In this document: one piece after another, positions 15,857-24,139 of the stretch | Layout: each line of letters opens with the position of its first letter | Position numbering within the stretch: the first letter of the stretch is position 1 | NCBI RefSeq assembly: GCF_021458635.1 | Contig: NZ_JAIRDQ010000001.1 | Coordinates: 372,001 to 436,000 of the forward strand | Reading direction: 5' to 3' | DNA: 64,000 nucleotides | Source of the DNA: Bradyrhizobium monzae | GTDB taxonomy: Bacteria > Pseudomonadota > Alphaproteobacteria > Rhizobiales > Xanthobacteraceae | Notes under the pieces: model-generated | Seen by the model: the letters and a program-made list of their open reading frames with translations, nothing else | What the model was told of the DNA's origin: nothing | Databases searched by the model: none | Program-made: the position numbers and the translations under genes

Positions 15857-17278
15857 TTAAGTGTTTGATCTCGTTGGATCAAGCGGGCATGGCGGAATTG
15901 GTAGACGCAAGGGACTTAAAATCCCTCGGTGCGCAAGCGCTGTGCCGGTTCGACCCCGGCTGCCCGCACCATTTGAGCTGACCGGGACCGAGTACGCCCG
16001 CAGCATCATCCAGAAGCAGGCGATCGCGACCGTGAGCAGGTCGAATCCGTCCACGAACGCGATGCCCGAGACCGCCACCACGAACGGAATGGCAATCGCC
16101 ATCGTCAGCAGGAGCGCCACCAGCACCGCAGGCAGGTCGACGACGAGGATGGCAGCATAGAGCGCCGCTTCGAAGAATGCATAGACCTTCAGTCTCGGCG
16201 CGCAGAGATAGAGCGCGTACATCGCGAGCACGGTGATGCGCATCGCGGCGTCGGGATGATCCATCAGCCAGTCGTCGAGCGCCCCGAGCGGCGAGGTCTT
16301 CGCGTCCCTGCCCTGTACCCTGACCATGCGCCATACGACAATGGCAAGCGGCGCGAGCAGAAGCGCAACCGCGATGAGCCCATAGAGCACGGCAACGACC
16401 GACTTGCTGCCGGCGAGCGACACGCGATCCGCAAGGGTCTGGGCGAGGAAGAGCAGCGACGGATTATCCTCGCCCCCCGGCGAATGTTGTCCGGGAATCT
16501 GGCCGAAGATCGCGCTCAACCAGCTTGACGACAGCTCGCCGTAGAACACTACCGAAACCAGGATCGGCAGCGCGAACATGCAAGCCGCCACCGCGATCAG
16601 GATGAGTTTGCGACGCCGCGGCTGCGGTAGCAGATAGAGCGCTGCGAGGACCGGGACAAACACCAGCTTGAACGAGGTGACGAGGCCGAGCAGCGCCGCA
16701 CCGGCAAGCTGCGGCACGAAGCTCGCGTCCCTGTGCCCTTCCGACTGCGCGGAACGCAGCAGCAGCGCCAGCGATGCGGCCGTCAGTAGACCGCTCAGCA
16801 TCGCGAAATTGCCGCTCGCCAAAACCCATTCGAACCCGAGAAAACCACCCAGCGCGAACACGCCACGCAGCACGACATCACGCAGGCCATCGCGGCCTCT
16901 GCCGAGACCGGGCAGCAGCAGGACGCAGATCAGCCCAAGCACGAGATAGATGGCCTTGTAGTGCGCGCCCAGAAAGCCGCCGGCACAGAGCGGCCGAAAG
17001 GCATCGAGGGTGACCGGAAGATAAGGGTATGAAAGATCAGTGCCCTTCAGGTTTCTGACGAAATAGGGATCGCGCCCCTCGCCATGGGCGTCGACCGCCG
17101 CGCAGTTCACCCGCACGTCCGAGCCGAAGGTGTTGTTGACGCTGAGATCGACGGCGACGGCCGTGGGGAGCAATACGGCCAAGATCAGCAGGAAGCGGCT
17201 CAACCGGCCCCTCCGCGGCGCCCCTGCGGCAAACGACCGCTGCTCTCCCGCATCTGCGGACGGGGCGACACTCGTCAT
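15857..17278 (-). CDS. GT87/DUF2029-like polytopic membrane protein (copy 2), tail reads through tRNA
   Basis: A 473-residue membrane protein with about ten helices, resembling GT87 (DUF2029) polyprenol-phosphate-sugar transferases. After the first helix comes DVRVNCAAVDAHGEGRDPYF, rich in Asp, where such enzymes carry the catalytic acid. It is paralogous to the gene upstream, with matching motifs (VNCAAVDAH, NLKGT, TLDAFRPLCA, FEWVLASGNFA). The start overlaps the upstream stop by ATGA. The last 30 or so residues are encoded by the antisense strand of tRNA-Leu, where the paralogue has already stopped, so the original stop seems lost. The donor and acceptor are unknown. Confidence 0.75.
   Translation of the reverse strand: MTSVAPSADAGEQRSFAAGAPRRGRLSRFLLILAVLLPTAVAVDLSVNNTFGSDVRVNCAAVDAHGEGRDPYFVRNLKGTDLSYPYLPVTLDAFRPLCAGGFLGAHYKAIYLVLGLICVLLLPGLGRGRDGLRDVVLRGVFALGGFLGFEWVLASGNFAMLSGLLTAASLALLLRSAQSEGHRDASFVPQLAGAALLGLVTSFKLVFVPVLAALYLLPQPRRRKLILIAVAACMFALPILVSVVFYGELSSSWLSAIFGQIPGQHSPGGEDNPSLLFLAQTLADRVSLAGSKSVVAVLYGLIAVALLLAPLAIVVWRMVRVQGRDAKTSPLGALDDWLMDHPDAAMRITVLAMYALYLCAPRLKVYAFFEAALYAAILVVDLPAVLVALLLTMAIAIPFVVAVSGIAFVDGFDLLTVAIACFWMMLRAYSVPVSSNGAGSRGRTGTALAHRGILSPLRLPIPPCPLDPTRSNT
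15883..15971 (+). tRNA. tRNA-Leu (UAA)
   Basis: Acceptor stem GCGGGCA pairs with TGCCCGC, followed by discriminator A and an encoded CCA. The anticodon stem AGGGA/TCCCT closes the loop CTTAAAA, giving anticodon TAA (15917-15919). A long variable arm (CGGTGCGCAAGCGCTG) and the T-arm GGTTCGACCCC mark it as a type II leucine tRNA. The leftward reading frame of the neighbouring membrane protein gene runs through its whole antisense strand. Confidence 0.97.
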
Positions 17279-18582
17279 GGACGCACGCCCTGCTGCGCGA
17301 GGCGTGTCGGCTCGGCTCGAAAATCGAGCAACAGGATCCAGAAGCACATCAGCGCGACCGCAAGCTGGACAAAGCCACCTTCGATCGTAATCCCCATGAT
17401 CGAGACCAGCGTCGGAACGGCAACGCCGATGGTCAGCACGGCTGCAAGGGCTGTGGCCGGAAGATCGACGATCAGGACGGCGGCGTAGACCGCGAGCTCG
17501 AAAAACGCATATTCCTTCAGGCGCGGCGAGCTGAGATAGAGGCCGTACATCGCAAGCACCGTGATCCGCATCGCGGCCTGCGGATGATCGATCAGCCAGC
17601 GGTCGAGGCGGGCTGGCAACGATCCCCCATTGTTGCGGATCGCGCGCAGCAGCGACCAGCCGAGCGGCGCGAGCACCAAATTGGTCGCCGCCACTGCGTA
17701 AATGGCGAACACCAGCGGCTTGCTGTCGGCAAGCCCCACGCGGTCCACGATGGCCTGCGCCAACAGTAGCAGCGATGGATTGGTCTCCCCGATCCGGACC
17801 GAAAGCTGACCGGGGATCCCGCCCGTGATCGCGAGCAACCAGCTCGAGAACAAGCCTGGATAGACGGCGATCGAGATCAGCATCGGCAGCGCGAAGCCAA
17901 GGCCCGCCACCGTCATCAGGACAAGTTTCCGCCGCCGCGACAGCGGCAGGAAATACAGCGCGGCCAGCAACGGGAAGAAGACCAGCTTGAACGACATCAC
18001 GAGGCCAAGCAGTGCCGCCCCTGCCATACGAAGGACGTCATCTTGATCGTCGGGCTTGGCGGGGCGAAGCAGAAGGGCAAGTGCTGCGGCCGTCAGTCCG
18101 CCACTGAGGATCGCGAAATTGCCGGAGGCCAGCACCCATTCGAAACCGACGAACGCGCCGAGCACGTAAAGTCCCCTCAGCGCCACGTCACCCATGCTGC
18201 GGGTCCGGCCGATCCCGGGCAGCAACAGGCTACAGAGCACGGCGATGGCGAGAAAGACGCCGCGCTGATGGCCGACAAGAAAGCCGCTTGCGCACAACGG
18301 ACGAAAGGCATCCAGCGTCGCCGGCAGATAGGTATAAGAGAACTTGGTGCCCTTCAGATTTTTCACGTAGTACGGATCGAGCCCATCGACATGCGCATCG
18401 ACCGCGGCGCAGTTGACGCGAGCGTCCCAGCCGTAATTCATATCGGGCACGGCATAGTTGGCGAGATTGCCGAACACCAGCATCGCCACCAGCGCGATCA
18501 GGCAGGCAAGCCAGGCGTTGCGCTTGCCGGCCATGTCGGCCGACGGTCCTGACCATCGTGCTGTTCCGGTGATGTCGGACAC
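17275..18582 (-). CDS. GT87/DUF2029-like polytopic membrane protein (copy 1)
   Basis: A 435-residue paralogue of the next gene, with the same layout: N-terminal helix (about residues 22-42), the conserved loop DARVNCAAVDAHVDGLDPYY, the block TLDAFRPLCASGF and about nine further helices. These fit a GT-C-type mannosyltransferase-like enzyme working at the outer face of the inner membrane on a lipid-linked sugar, which is inference from fold. ATGA overlap with the downstream copy shows translational coupling, so the two products are made together and may act as a pair. Confidence 0.75.
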   Translation of the reverse strand: MSDITGTARWSGPSADMAGKRNAWLACLIALVAMLVFGNLANYAVPDMNYGWDARVNCAAVDAHVDGLDPYYVKNLKGTKFSYTYLPATLDAFRPLCASGFLVGHQRGVFLAIAVLCSLLLPGIGRTRSMGDVALRGLYVLGAFVGFEWVLASGNFAILSGGLTAAALALLLRPAKPDDQDDVLRMAGAALLGLVMSFKLVFFPLLAALYFLPLSRRRKLVLMTVAGLGFALPMLISIAVYPGLFSSWLLAITGGIPGQLSVRIGETNPSLLLLAQAIVDRVGLADSKPLVFAIYAVAATNLVLAPLGWSLLRAIRNNGGSLPARLDRWLIDHPQAAMRITVLAMYGLYLSSPRLKEYAFFELAVYAAVLIVDLPATALAAVLTIGVAVPTLVSIMGITIEGGFVQLAVALMCFWILLLDFRAEPTRLAQQGVRP

Positions 18583-19000
18583 GCCTGTACCCTGCCTGTT
18601 TCCTAAGTTCCGTCGGCGCCTGATCCGGCGTACGGTCGGGCCACATTGGACAGGATGCGTTGCGGATTCATCTCCCCGATGGGTTGTCCGCGCTGTTATG
18701 GTGAATCCCTGGTTTCGGAAACGCTTCCATGCGCGCCGTCATCGCCTGCCCGCGCCGCACGAAGGCTTTTGCCTCGGCATCGAGACCGGCCTTCACGCTC
18801 TCGGAGAATTCGGCGATGTCGGCGCCGGCCGACGCGTGGCTGGAGGCAGAGTTACGTGACCACGGCATTCACGGCGCGGCAGAGCTTGCGCGGCGTGTCT
18901 TCACCATTTGTTGTCCGTCCCCGGCCCTGCCTGACAGCCATCCCAAAACAAGGGTTGTGCGATGCAGCATGGGGATGAGATATGACCTCTGAAATCAGAG
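18583..19000. other. intergenic gap, no convincing gene
   Basis: These 418 bp lie between the leftward GT87 pair and the rightward exporter, so both promoters are expected here. Short frames exist on both strands (for example 18668-18868 leftward, 66 codons), but none has a clear ribosome-binding site or a recognisable product. The only strong structure is the palindrome at 18985-19002. Confidence 0.5.
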
Positions 19001-19002
19001 GT
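18985..19002. promoter_or_regulatory. 18-bp palindrome at the exporter start, possible operator
   Basis: ACCTCTGA-AA-TCAGAGGT is a perfect 8-bp inverted repeat with a 2-bp centre. It overlaps the GTG start proposed for the exporter, or lies 56 bp before the alternative ATG at 19058. Its symmetry suits a dimeric repressor; no regulator gene is adjacent. Confidence 0.4.
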
Positions 19003-20260
19003 GAGCTGCTTGTCCGAGGTCAATGCTGACGACTGGGTGTCCTCGGGACACCGTCCAATGGGTTTTCCCGAATTCGTTGTCGTGATCGCGTCCATCATGG
19101 CGCTGAATCCGCTCGCGATGGACATGATGCTGCCCGCGCTGCCCAATATCGGCGTGGCCTTCGGCATTCCCAACGCCAACCATCTCCAGCTCGTGCTGTC
19201 GACCTTCCTGATCGGCTTCGGCGCCGGCCAGTTCGTCATGGGCCCGTTGTCGGACCGGTTCGGGCGTCGGCCGGTGCTGCTCGGCGGCATGGCGGTCTAT
19301 GCGGTGGCGAGCGTGCTGGCGGTCGCGGCGCCCTCGTTCGAGACGCTGCTGCTCGCGCGCGCACTGCAAGGCCTCGGCACCTCGGCGACGCGCGTGATCG
19401 CGACCTCGATCGTGCGCGACTGCTATGCCGGCCGCCGCATGGCGAGCGTGATGTCGCTTGCGATGATGATCTTCATCGCCGTGCCCGTGATCGCGCCCTC
19501 GTTCGGACAGGCCGTGCTGCTGGTCACGCAATGGCGCGGCATCTTCGTCGTACTGATGGTCTACGGCGTGCTTGCGCTGGCATGGAGCGTGTTGCGGCTG
19601 CCTGAAACCCTTCCCGAGTCCGAACGCAGATCGCTGGCGCCCGCCGACGTGTTCTCGGCCTTCCGCCAGACCGTCACCAATCGCCAGACCATCGGTTATG
19701 CGACGGCCGCCGGCGCCGTCATGGGCGCGCTGTTCGCCTACGTGTTCTCGGCGCAGCAGGTGTTCACCGGCATCTATCACCTCGGCCACTATTTCCCGCT
19801 CGCCTTTGCGGCGATCGCGGCCGGCACAGCCGTCGCCGGCTTCCTCAACGCCAGATTGGTCGGCACGCTCGGCATGCGCGTGATCTCGCACGGCGCGCTG
19901 ACGCTCTACACCGCGGTGGCCGGCGTGATGCTGCTGACCCAGATCCTCGGTGTGCTGCCGCTTCCGCTATTCATGGCGTTGTCGGCGCTGATGATGTTCT
20001 CGTTCGGCATGATGGTCGCCAATTTCACCGCGCTCGCGATGGAGCCGCAGGGCCACATCGCAGGCACCGCCTCCTCGCTCTACGGCTCGATCACGACGCT
20101 GATCGGCATCGCGGTCGGAACGGCGATCGGCCAGAGTTTCGACGGCACGCTGCTGCCGTTCTCGATCGGATTCTTCCTGTCGACGCTTGCAGCACTCGCG
20201 ATCGTGCTGGTGGTGGAGAAGGGACGGCTGTTCAAGCCGCATCATCGCCCCTTCGTGTGA
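19001..20260 (+). CDS. Bcr/CflA family drug-resistance MFS exporter
   Basis: A 12-helix major facilitator protein of up to 419 residues in the Bcr/CflA group of multidrug exporters. The first helix ends MDMMLPALPNIG, with the group's acidic residue in helix 1; the loop motif A is GPLSDRFGRRPVLLGG and motif C-like residues follow in helix 5 (APSFGQ). It would export toxic compounds across the inner membrane using the proton gradient. The start is uncertain: GTG at 19001 or ATG at 19058 (in frame, giving 400 residues), the latter fitting the family better. Confidence 0.85.
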   Translation: MSCLSEVNADDWVSSGHRPMGFPEFVVVIASIMALNPLAMDMMLPALPNIGVAFGIPNANHLQLVLSTFLIGFGAGQFVMGPLSDRFGRRPVLLGGMAVYAVASVLAVAAPSFETLLLARALQGLGTSATRVIATSIVRDCYAGRRMASVMSLAMMIFIAVPVIAPSFGQAVLLVTQWRGIFVVLMVYGVLALAWSVLRLPETLPESERRSLAPADVFSAFRQTVTNRQTIGYATAAGAVMGALFAYVFSAQQVFTGIYHLGHYFPLAFAAIAAGTAVAGFLNARLVGTLGMRVISHGALTLYTAVAGVMLLTQILGVLPLPLFMALSALMMFSFGMMVANFTALAMEPQGHIAGTASSLYGSITTLIGIAVGTAIGQSFDGTLLPFSIGFFLSTLAALAIVLVVEKGRLFKPHHRPFV

Positions 20261-20314
20261 GGAACTTCGCAGGCGCCTCGATGTTGTCCTGCAGCATTTT
20301 CGAGAGGTCGCCTC

Positions 20315-20455
20315 ATGGAACCGAAACGCAACGAAACCGATCACGCGCCGGAACTGACTGAGGCGCAGCGAAAGGATGCCGGCGTAAAGCAGCCCGCCTT
20401 CACACCGCCCTTCGCAAGCGAAGGCCCTGAAGGGGTGCGCGACAGCCACTGCTGA
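20315..20455 (+). CDS. small ORF of unknown function
   Basis: A 46-codon frame with a GAGAGG site about 7 bp before the ATG. The product is hydrophilic, charged in the first half and ends FTPPFASEGPEGVRDSHC. It has no recognisable domain, and its tail could be part of a dispersed sequence, so it may not be a gene. Confidence 0.3.
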   Translation: MEPKRNETDHAPELTEAQRKDAGVKQPAFTPPFASEGPEGVRDSHC

Positions 20456-20530
20456 GAGACGCGCCCTACTCCGGACTGCGCATGTTTGCGCTGAATTCCT
20501 GCGCTGCGTTTTCGGGCGATGCGCGGCTGC

Positions 20531-22138
20531 TTACTCCGACTTGTCGATGTTCCAGAACACCGGTGTCGCCGGGCCGTCGATCACACCGGTCAGCGACTTC
20601 CGCCAGGCGCTGGGCGACTGATACTGGCCGAGCGGCATGTAAAGCACCTGATCGTAGGTTTCCTTCTGGATCTCGGTCGCGATCCTCTTCTGCTCGTCGG
20701 GCGAGGCCGCGCGGACGAAGGCGTCCTTGAGCTGCTCGACCTTGGCATCCTCCGCCCAACCGAACCAGCCGCCCTTCTTGCCCTGCCCGCCCACGGCGAT
20801 GTTGGAAATCGGATTGGAGACGTCGGCGCTGACCCAGTTCGTGATGAACATGTTCCAGCCGCCCTCCTTCGGGGGCTTCTGGCTGGCGCGCCGGCTCACC
20901 ACCGTCTGCCAGTCGGTGGCCTGCAAGTCGACCTTGAAGCCGGCTTCGCGCAGCTGCTGAGCCACCACAATCGGTTGAGCCTTCAATGTCAGCACGTCGC
21001 CCGGCGCCATGAGCACGACGGGTGTCCCGTCGTAGCCGGATTCGGCGAGCGCCTTCCTGGCCGCAGCAACGTCGCCACCCTTCGCGAGGATCTCGCCGCC
21101 AATCTCCGTCGCGAACGGTGTGTCGCAGATGAAGACCGCGGCGCAAGTCTTGTAGTATTTGGGATTGCCGATCAGCGCATCGAGCACGTCCTTCTGGTTG
21201 ACCGCCATGAGTGCCGCGCGGCGAACCTTGACGTTATCGAACGGCGGATGGAGGAAGTTCATCCGAGCGCCCGTCTGGAAGCCGAACTTGTTCAGAATCT
21301 CGACTTTGAGGTCCTTGTCGGCTTCGATGGCGGGCAACATTTCGATGGCGGGAATTTCCATGAAATCGATGTCGCCCGACTGCAGCGCGTTCAACGCCGT
21401 CTGGGCGTCCGGCATGGTGATCCACTCGACGCGGTCGACCTTCACCACCTTGCCGCCGGCAGTCCAGCTCGACGGCTCCTTGCGCGGCACATAGTCGGTG
21501 TTCTTGACATAGACCGACTTCACCCCGGGCTGGAATTCAGCCTGCACGAACTTGAAGGGGCCGGAGCCGATCTGCTCGGGGATCTGCTTGTCCACCGGCG
21601 TCTCGGCGAGACGCTTCGGCATCATGAAAGCGACCCGCGAGGACGGCTTGCCGATCGAGTCCAGCACGAGCGCGTACGGCTCCTTCAGCTTCAGCGTGAT
21701 GGTCTTGGGGTCAGTCGCCTCGATGCTCGCGGTGAACAGCATCATCTGCTGCCCCATGCTATCGACAGCGGCCCAGCGCTTCAGCGAAGCAACGCAATCT
21801 TCCGCGGTGACCGGCATACCGTCATGCCACTTCAGACCATCGCGCAGCGTGAAGGTGTAAGTCAGCTTGTCGTCGGAGATCTTCCAGTCCGCCATCTGCG
21901 GCTGGATCTTGAAATTCGAATCGGTCGCGATGAGCGTGTCGTAGACCATGTAGCCATGGTCGCGCGCGATATAGGCGCTGGTGAAGATCGGATCGAGGAT
22001 GCGCAGATCCGAATGCATCACCGCGGTAATGGTCTTGCCTGCGGCAAGAACCGGCGAGGCGAGCGCCGAAAGCGCCAAGACTGACATCGCAAGTGTGGAG
22101 GCGAACGCCCGACGCCCACGGCGCATGAGTTGGAACAT
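20531..22138 (-). CDS. family-5 ABC substrate-binding protein (peptide-type), copy 2
   Basis: A 535-residue periplasmic binding protein of the DppA/OppA class (family 5). It has a signal peptide (residues 1-33, ending SPVLAA), then the typical opening KTITAVMHSDLRILDPIFTS and the family block MADWKISDDKLTYTFTLRDGLKWHDG. It is almost the same as the next gene upstream. Differences concentrate around residues 255-300 (AIEMLPAIEADKDLK, GFQTGARMNFLHPP), likely near the ligand pocket. No permease is on this strand; the DppBC/DppDF-type genes at 27150-30778 are probable partners. Three SD-bearing repeats precede the start. Confidence 0.9.
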   Translation of the reverse strand: MFQLMRRGRRAFASTLAMSVLALSALASPVLAAGKTITAVMHSDLRILDPIFTSAYIARDHGYMVYDTLIATDSNFKIQPQMADWKISDDKLTYTFTLRDGLKWHDGMPVTAEDCVASLKRWAAVDSMGQQMMLFTASIEATDPKTITLKLKEPYALVLDSIGKPSSRVAFMMPKRLAETPVDKQIPEQIGSGPFKFVQAEFQPGVKSVYVKNTDYVPRKEPSSWTAGGKVVKVDRVEWITMPDAQTALNALQSGDIDFMEIPAIEMLPAIEADKDLKVEILNKFGFQTGARMNFLHPPFDNVKVRRAALMAVNQKDVLDALIGNPKYYKTCAAVFICDTPFATEIGGEILAKGGDVAAARKALAESGYDGTPVVLMAPGDVLTLKAQPIVVAQQLREAGFKVDLQATDWQTVVSRRASQKPPKEGGWNMFITNWVSADVSNPISNIAVGGQGKKGGWFGWAEDAKVEQLKDAFVRAASPDEQKRIATEIQKETYDQVLYMPLGQYQSPSAWRKSLTGVIDGPATPVFWNIDKSE

Positions 22139-22186
22139 TGAAGTTCTCCTGACGAGTTCTGCTGACGAGTTCTCCTGACGCGTTCC
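22139..22186 (-). repeat. threefold short direct repeat carrying the ribosome-binding site
   Basis: Reading leftwards, the 5' leader of the second binding-protein gene holds three tandem units of about 15 bp, each close to CGTCAGGAGAACT. The first and third units contain AGGAG; the middle one reads CAGCAG. The homologous leader of the other copy has one unit only, so this is a local expansion. Confidence 0.7.
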
Positions 22187-22260
22187 TTTGGCGAGCGGCG
22201 CCGCTGATGACAGCGGCGCCGCGTGATAGTCGGTTCAGAAGGCGCTAATGCACCCTCGCC

Positions 22261-23871
22261 TTATTCGGACTTGTCGATGTTCCAGAACACCGGGGTCGCC
22301 GGGCCGTCGAGCACGCCGGAGAGCGACTTCCGCCATGCGCTCGGCGCCAGATACTGGCCGAGCGGCACGTAGATCACCTGATCGTAGGCTTCCTTCTGGA
22401 TTTCGGTCGCGATCTTCTTCTGATCGTCGAGCGAGGCCGCGCGGACGAAGTCGTCCTTGAGCTTCTCGATCTTGGCGTCTTCCGCCCAGCCAAACCAGCC
22501 GCCCTTCTTGCCCTGACCGCCGATCGAAAGATTGGAGATCGGGTTGGACACGTCGGCGCTGACCCAGTTGGTGAAGAACATGTTCCAGCCGCCCTCCTTC
22601 GGGGGCTTCTGGCTGGCGCGACGGCTCACCACCGTCTGCCAGTCGGTCGCCTGCGCATCGACCTTGAAGCCGGCTTCGCGGAGCAGCTGCACCGCGACCG
22701 TCGGCTGCGCCTTCAGCGTCACGACATCGCCGGGCACCATGACCACGACGGGCGTGCCGTCATAGCCGGACTCGGCGAGCGCCTTCTTGGCTTCCGCCAT
22801 GCCGTTGCCCTTGACCAGCGTCTCGGAGCCGACATCGGTTGCGAACGGCGTATCGCAGATGAAGAAGGCGCCGCAGATCTTGTAGTACTTCGGGTTGCCG
22901 ACGAGCGCGTCGAGCACGTCCTTCTGGTTCATCGCCAGGAAGGCCGCACGGCGGATCTTCGGATTGTCGAAGGGCGGATAGAGGAAGTTCATGCGACCGA
23001 GCGTCTGGTAGCCGAACTTGTTCAGCGTCTCGACCTTGAGGTCGGCATTGCCTTCAAGCACCGGCAGCAGATCCCACGGCGGCACTTCCATGAAGTCGAT
23101 GTCGCCCGACTGCAGCGCATTCACCGCGGTCTGCGAGTCCGGCATGGTGATCCACTCGACGCGGTCGACCTTCACCACCTTGCCGCCGGCAGTCCAGCTC
23201 GACGGCTCCTTGCGCGGCACATAGTCGGTGTTCTTGACGTAGACTGCCTTCACGCCGGGCTGGAATTCGCCCTGCACGAACTTGAACGGACCGGAGCCGA
23301 TCTGCTCGGGGATCTGCTTGTCCGGCGGCGTCTCGGCGAGGCGCTTCGGCATCATGAAGGCGACGCGCGAGGACGGCTTGCCGATCGAGTCCAGCACCAG
23401 GCCGTAGGGCTCCTTCAGCTTCAGCGTAATGGTCTTGGCGTCGGTCGCCTCGATGCTGGCCGTGAAGGTCATCATCTGCTGGCCCATGCCGTCGACGGCG
23501 GCCCAGCGCTTCAGCGACGCAACGCAGTCTTCCGCCGTTACCGGCGTACCGTCATGCCACTTCAGGCCGTCGCGCAGCGTGAACGTATAGGTGAGCTTGT
23601 CGTCGGAGATCTTCCAATCCGCCATTTGCGGCTGGATCTTGAAGTTCGAATCCGTCGCGATCAGCGTGTCATAGACCATGTAGCCGTGGTCACGCGTGAT
23701 GTAGGCGGTGGTGAAGATCGGATCGATGATGCGCAGATCCGAGTGCATCACCGCGGTGATGGTCTTGCCCGCAGCAAACACCGGCGAGGCCATTGCTGCT
23801 GCAAGCGCGACGACCGATAGCGCAAGTTTGGAGGCGAACGCGCGACGCCCCCGGCGCATCAAGCTCAACAT
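22261..23871 (-). CDS. family-5 ABC substrate-binding protein (peptide-type), copy 1
   Basis: A 536-residue periplasmic binding protein, tandem paralogue of the gene downstream and nearly identical over most of its length. The signal peptide covers residues 1-34 (ending SPVFAA). The mature protein shares the family-5 blocks and ends TPVFWNIDKSE like its copy. The variable segment reads WDLLPVLEGNADLK and GYQTLGRMNFLYPP. AGGAG lies in front of the ATG. It delivers an oligopeptide, dipeptide or similar ligand to an ABC permease, likely the one encoded at 27150-30778. A M20 peptidase gene is divergent from it with a 268-bp gap. Confidence 0.9.
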   Translation of the reverse strand: MLSLMRRGRRAFASKLALSVVALAAAMASPVFAAGKTITAVMHSDLRIIDPIFTTAYITRDHGYMVYDTLIATDSNFKIQPQMADWKISDDKLTYTFTLRDGLKWHDGTPVTAEDCVASLKRWAAVDGMGQQMMTFTASIEATDAKTITLKLKEPYGLVLDSIGKPSSRVAFMMPKRLAETPPDKQIPEQIGSGPFKFVQGEFQPGVKAVYVKNTDYVPRKEPSSWTAGGKVVKVDRVEWITMPDSQTAVNALQSGDIDFMEVPPWDLLPVLEGNADLKVETLNKFGYQTLGRMNFLYPPFDNPKIRRAAFLAMNQKDVLDALVGNPKYYKICGAFFICDTPFATDVGSETLVKGNGMAEAKKALAESGYDGTPVVVMVPGDVVTLKAQPTVAVQLLREAGFKVDAQATDWQTVVSRRASQKPPKEGGWNMFFTNWVSADVSNPISNLSIGGQGKKGGWFGWAEDAKIEKLKDDFVRAASLDDQKKIATEIQKEAYDQVIYVPLGQYLAPSAWRKSLSGVLDGPATPVFWNIDKSE

Positions 23872-24139
23872 GGAAAGTTTCTCCTGACGTGAAACTGTTC
23901 AAAGGCGGGTTATTGATTGAGCATTCGGTTCGTTCCTTAGGCGAACTAACCTCATGCAATGCCTTTATCTTTCGAGACTTGCAGACAGTCTTGAGCGCGT
24001 CAATCCGGTTTCGGTGCAGCCCATGGCATCGCATGCACGGGCTCCACAAAGATCGGTTTGGCTCTACAACTCTCCCCGCTTGTCCTGCCCGCGCTGATGC
24101 AATGCGCATTCCATCTTTCGATGCTTGAGAGACATTCAG

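Noticed and set aside
18668..18868. A 66-codon leftward frame in the gap before the exporter
   Set aside because: No clear ribosome-binding site and no recognisable family; the helical look of the product alone is not enough to call a gene.
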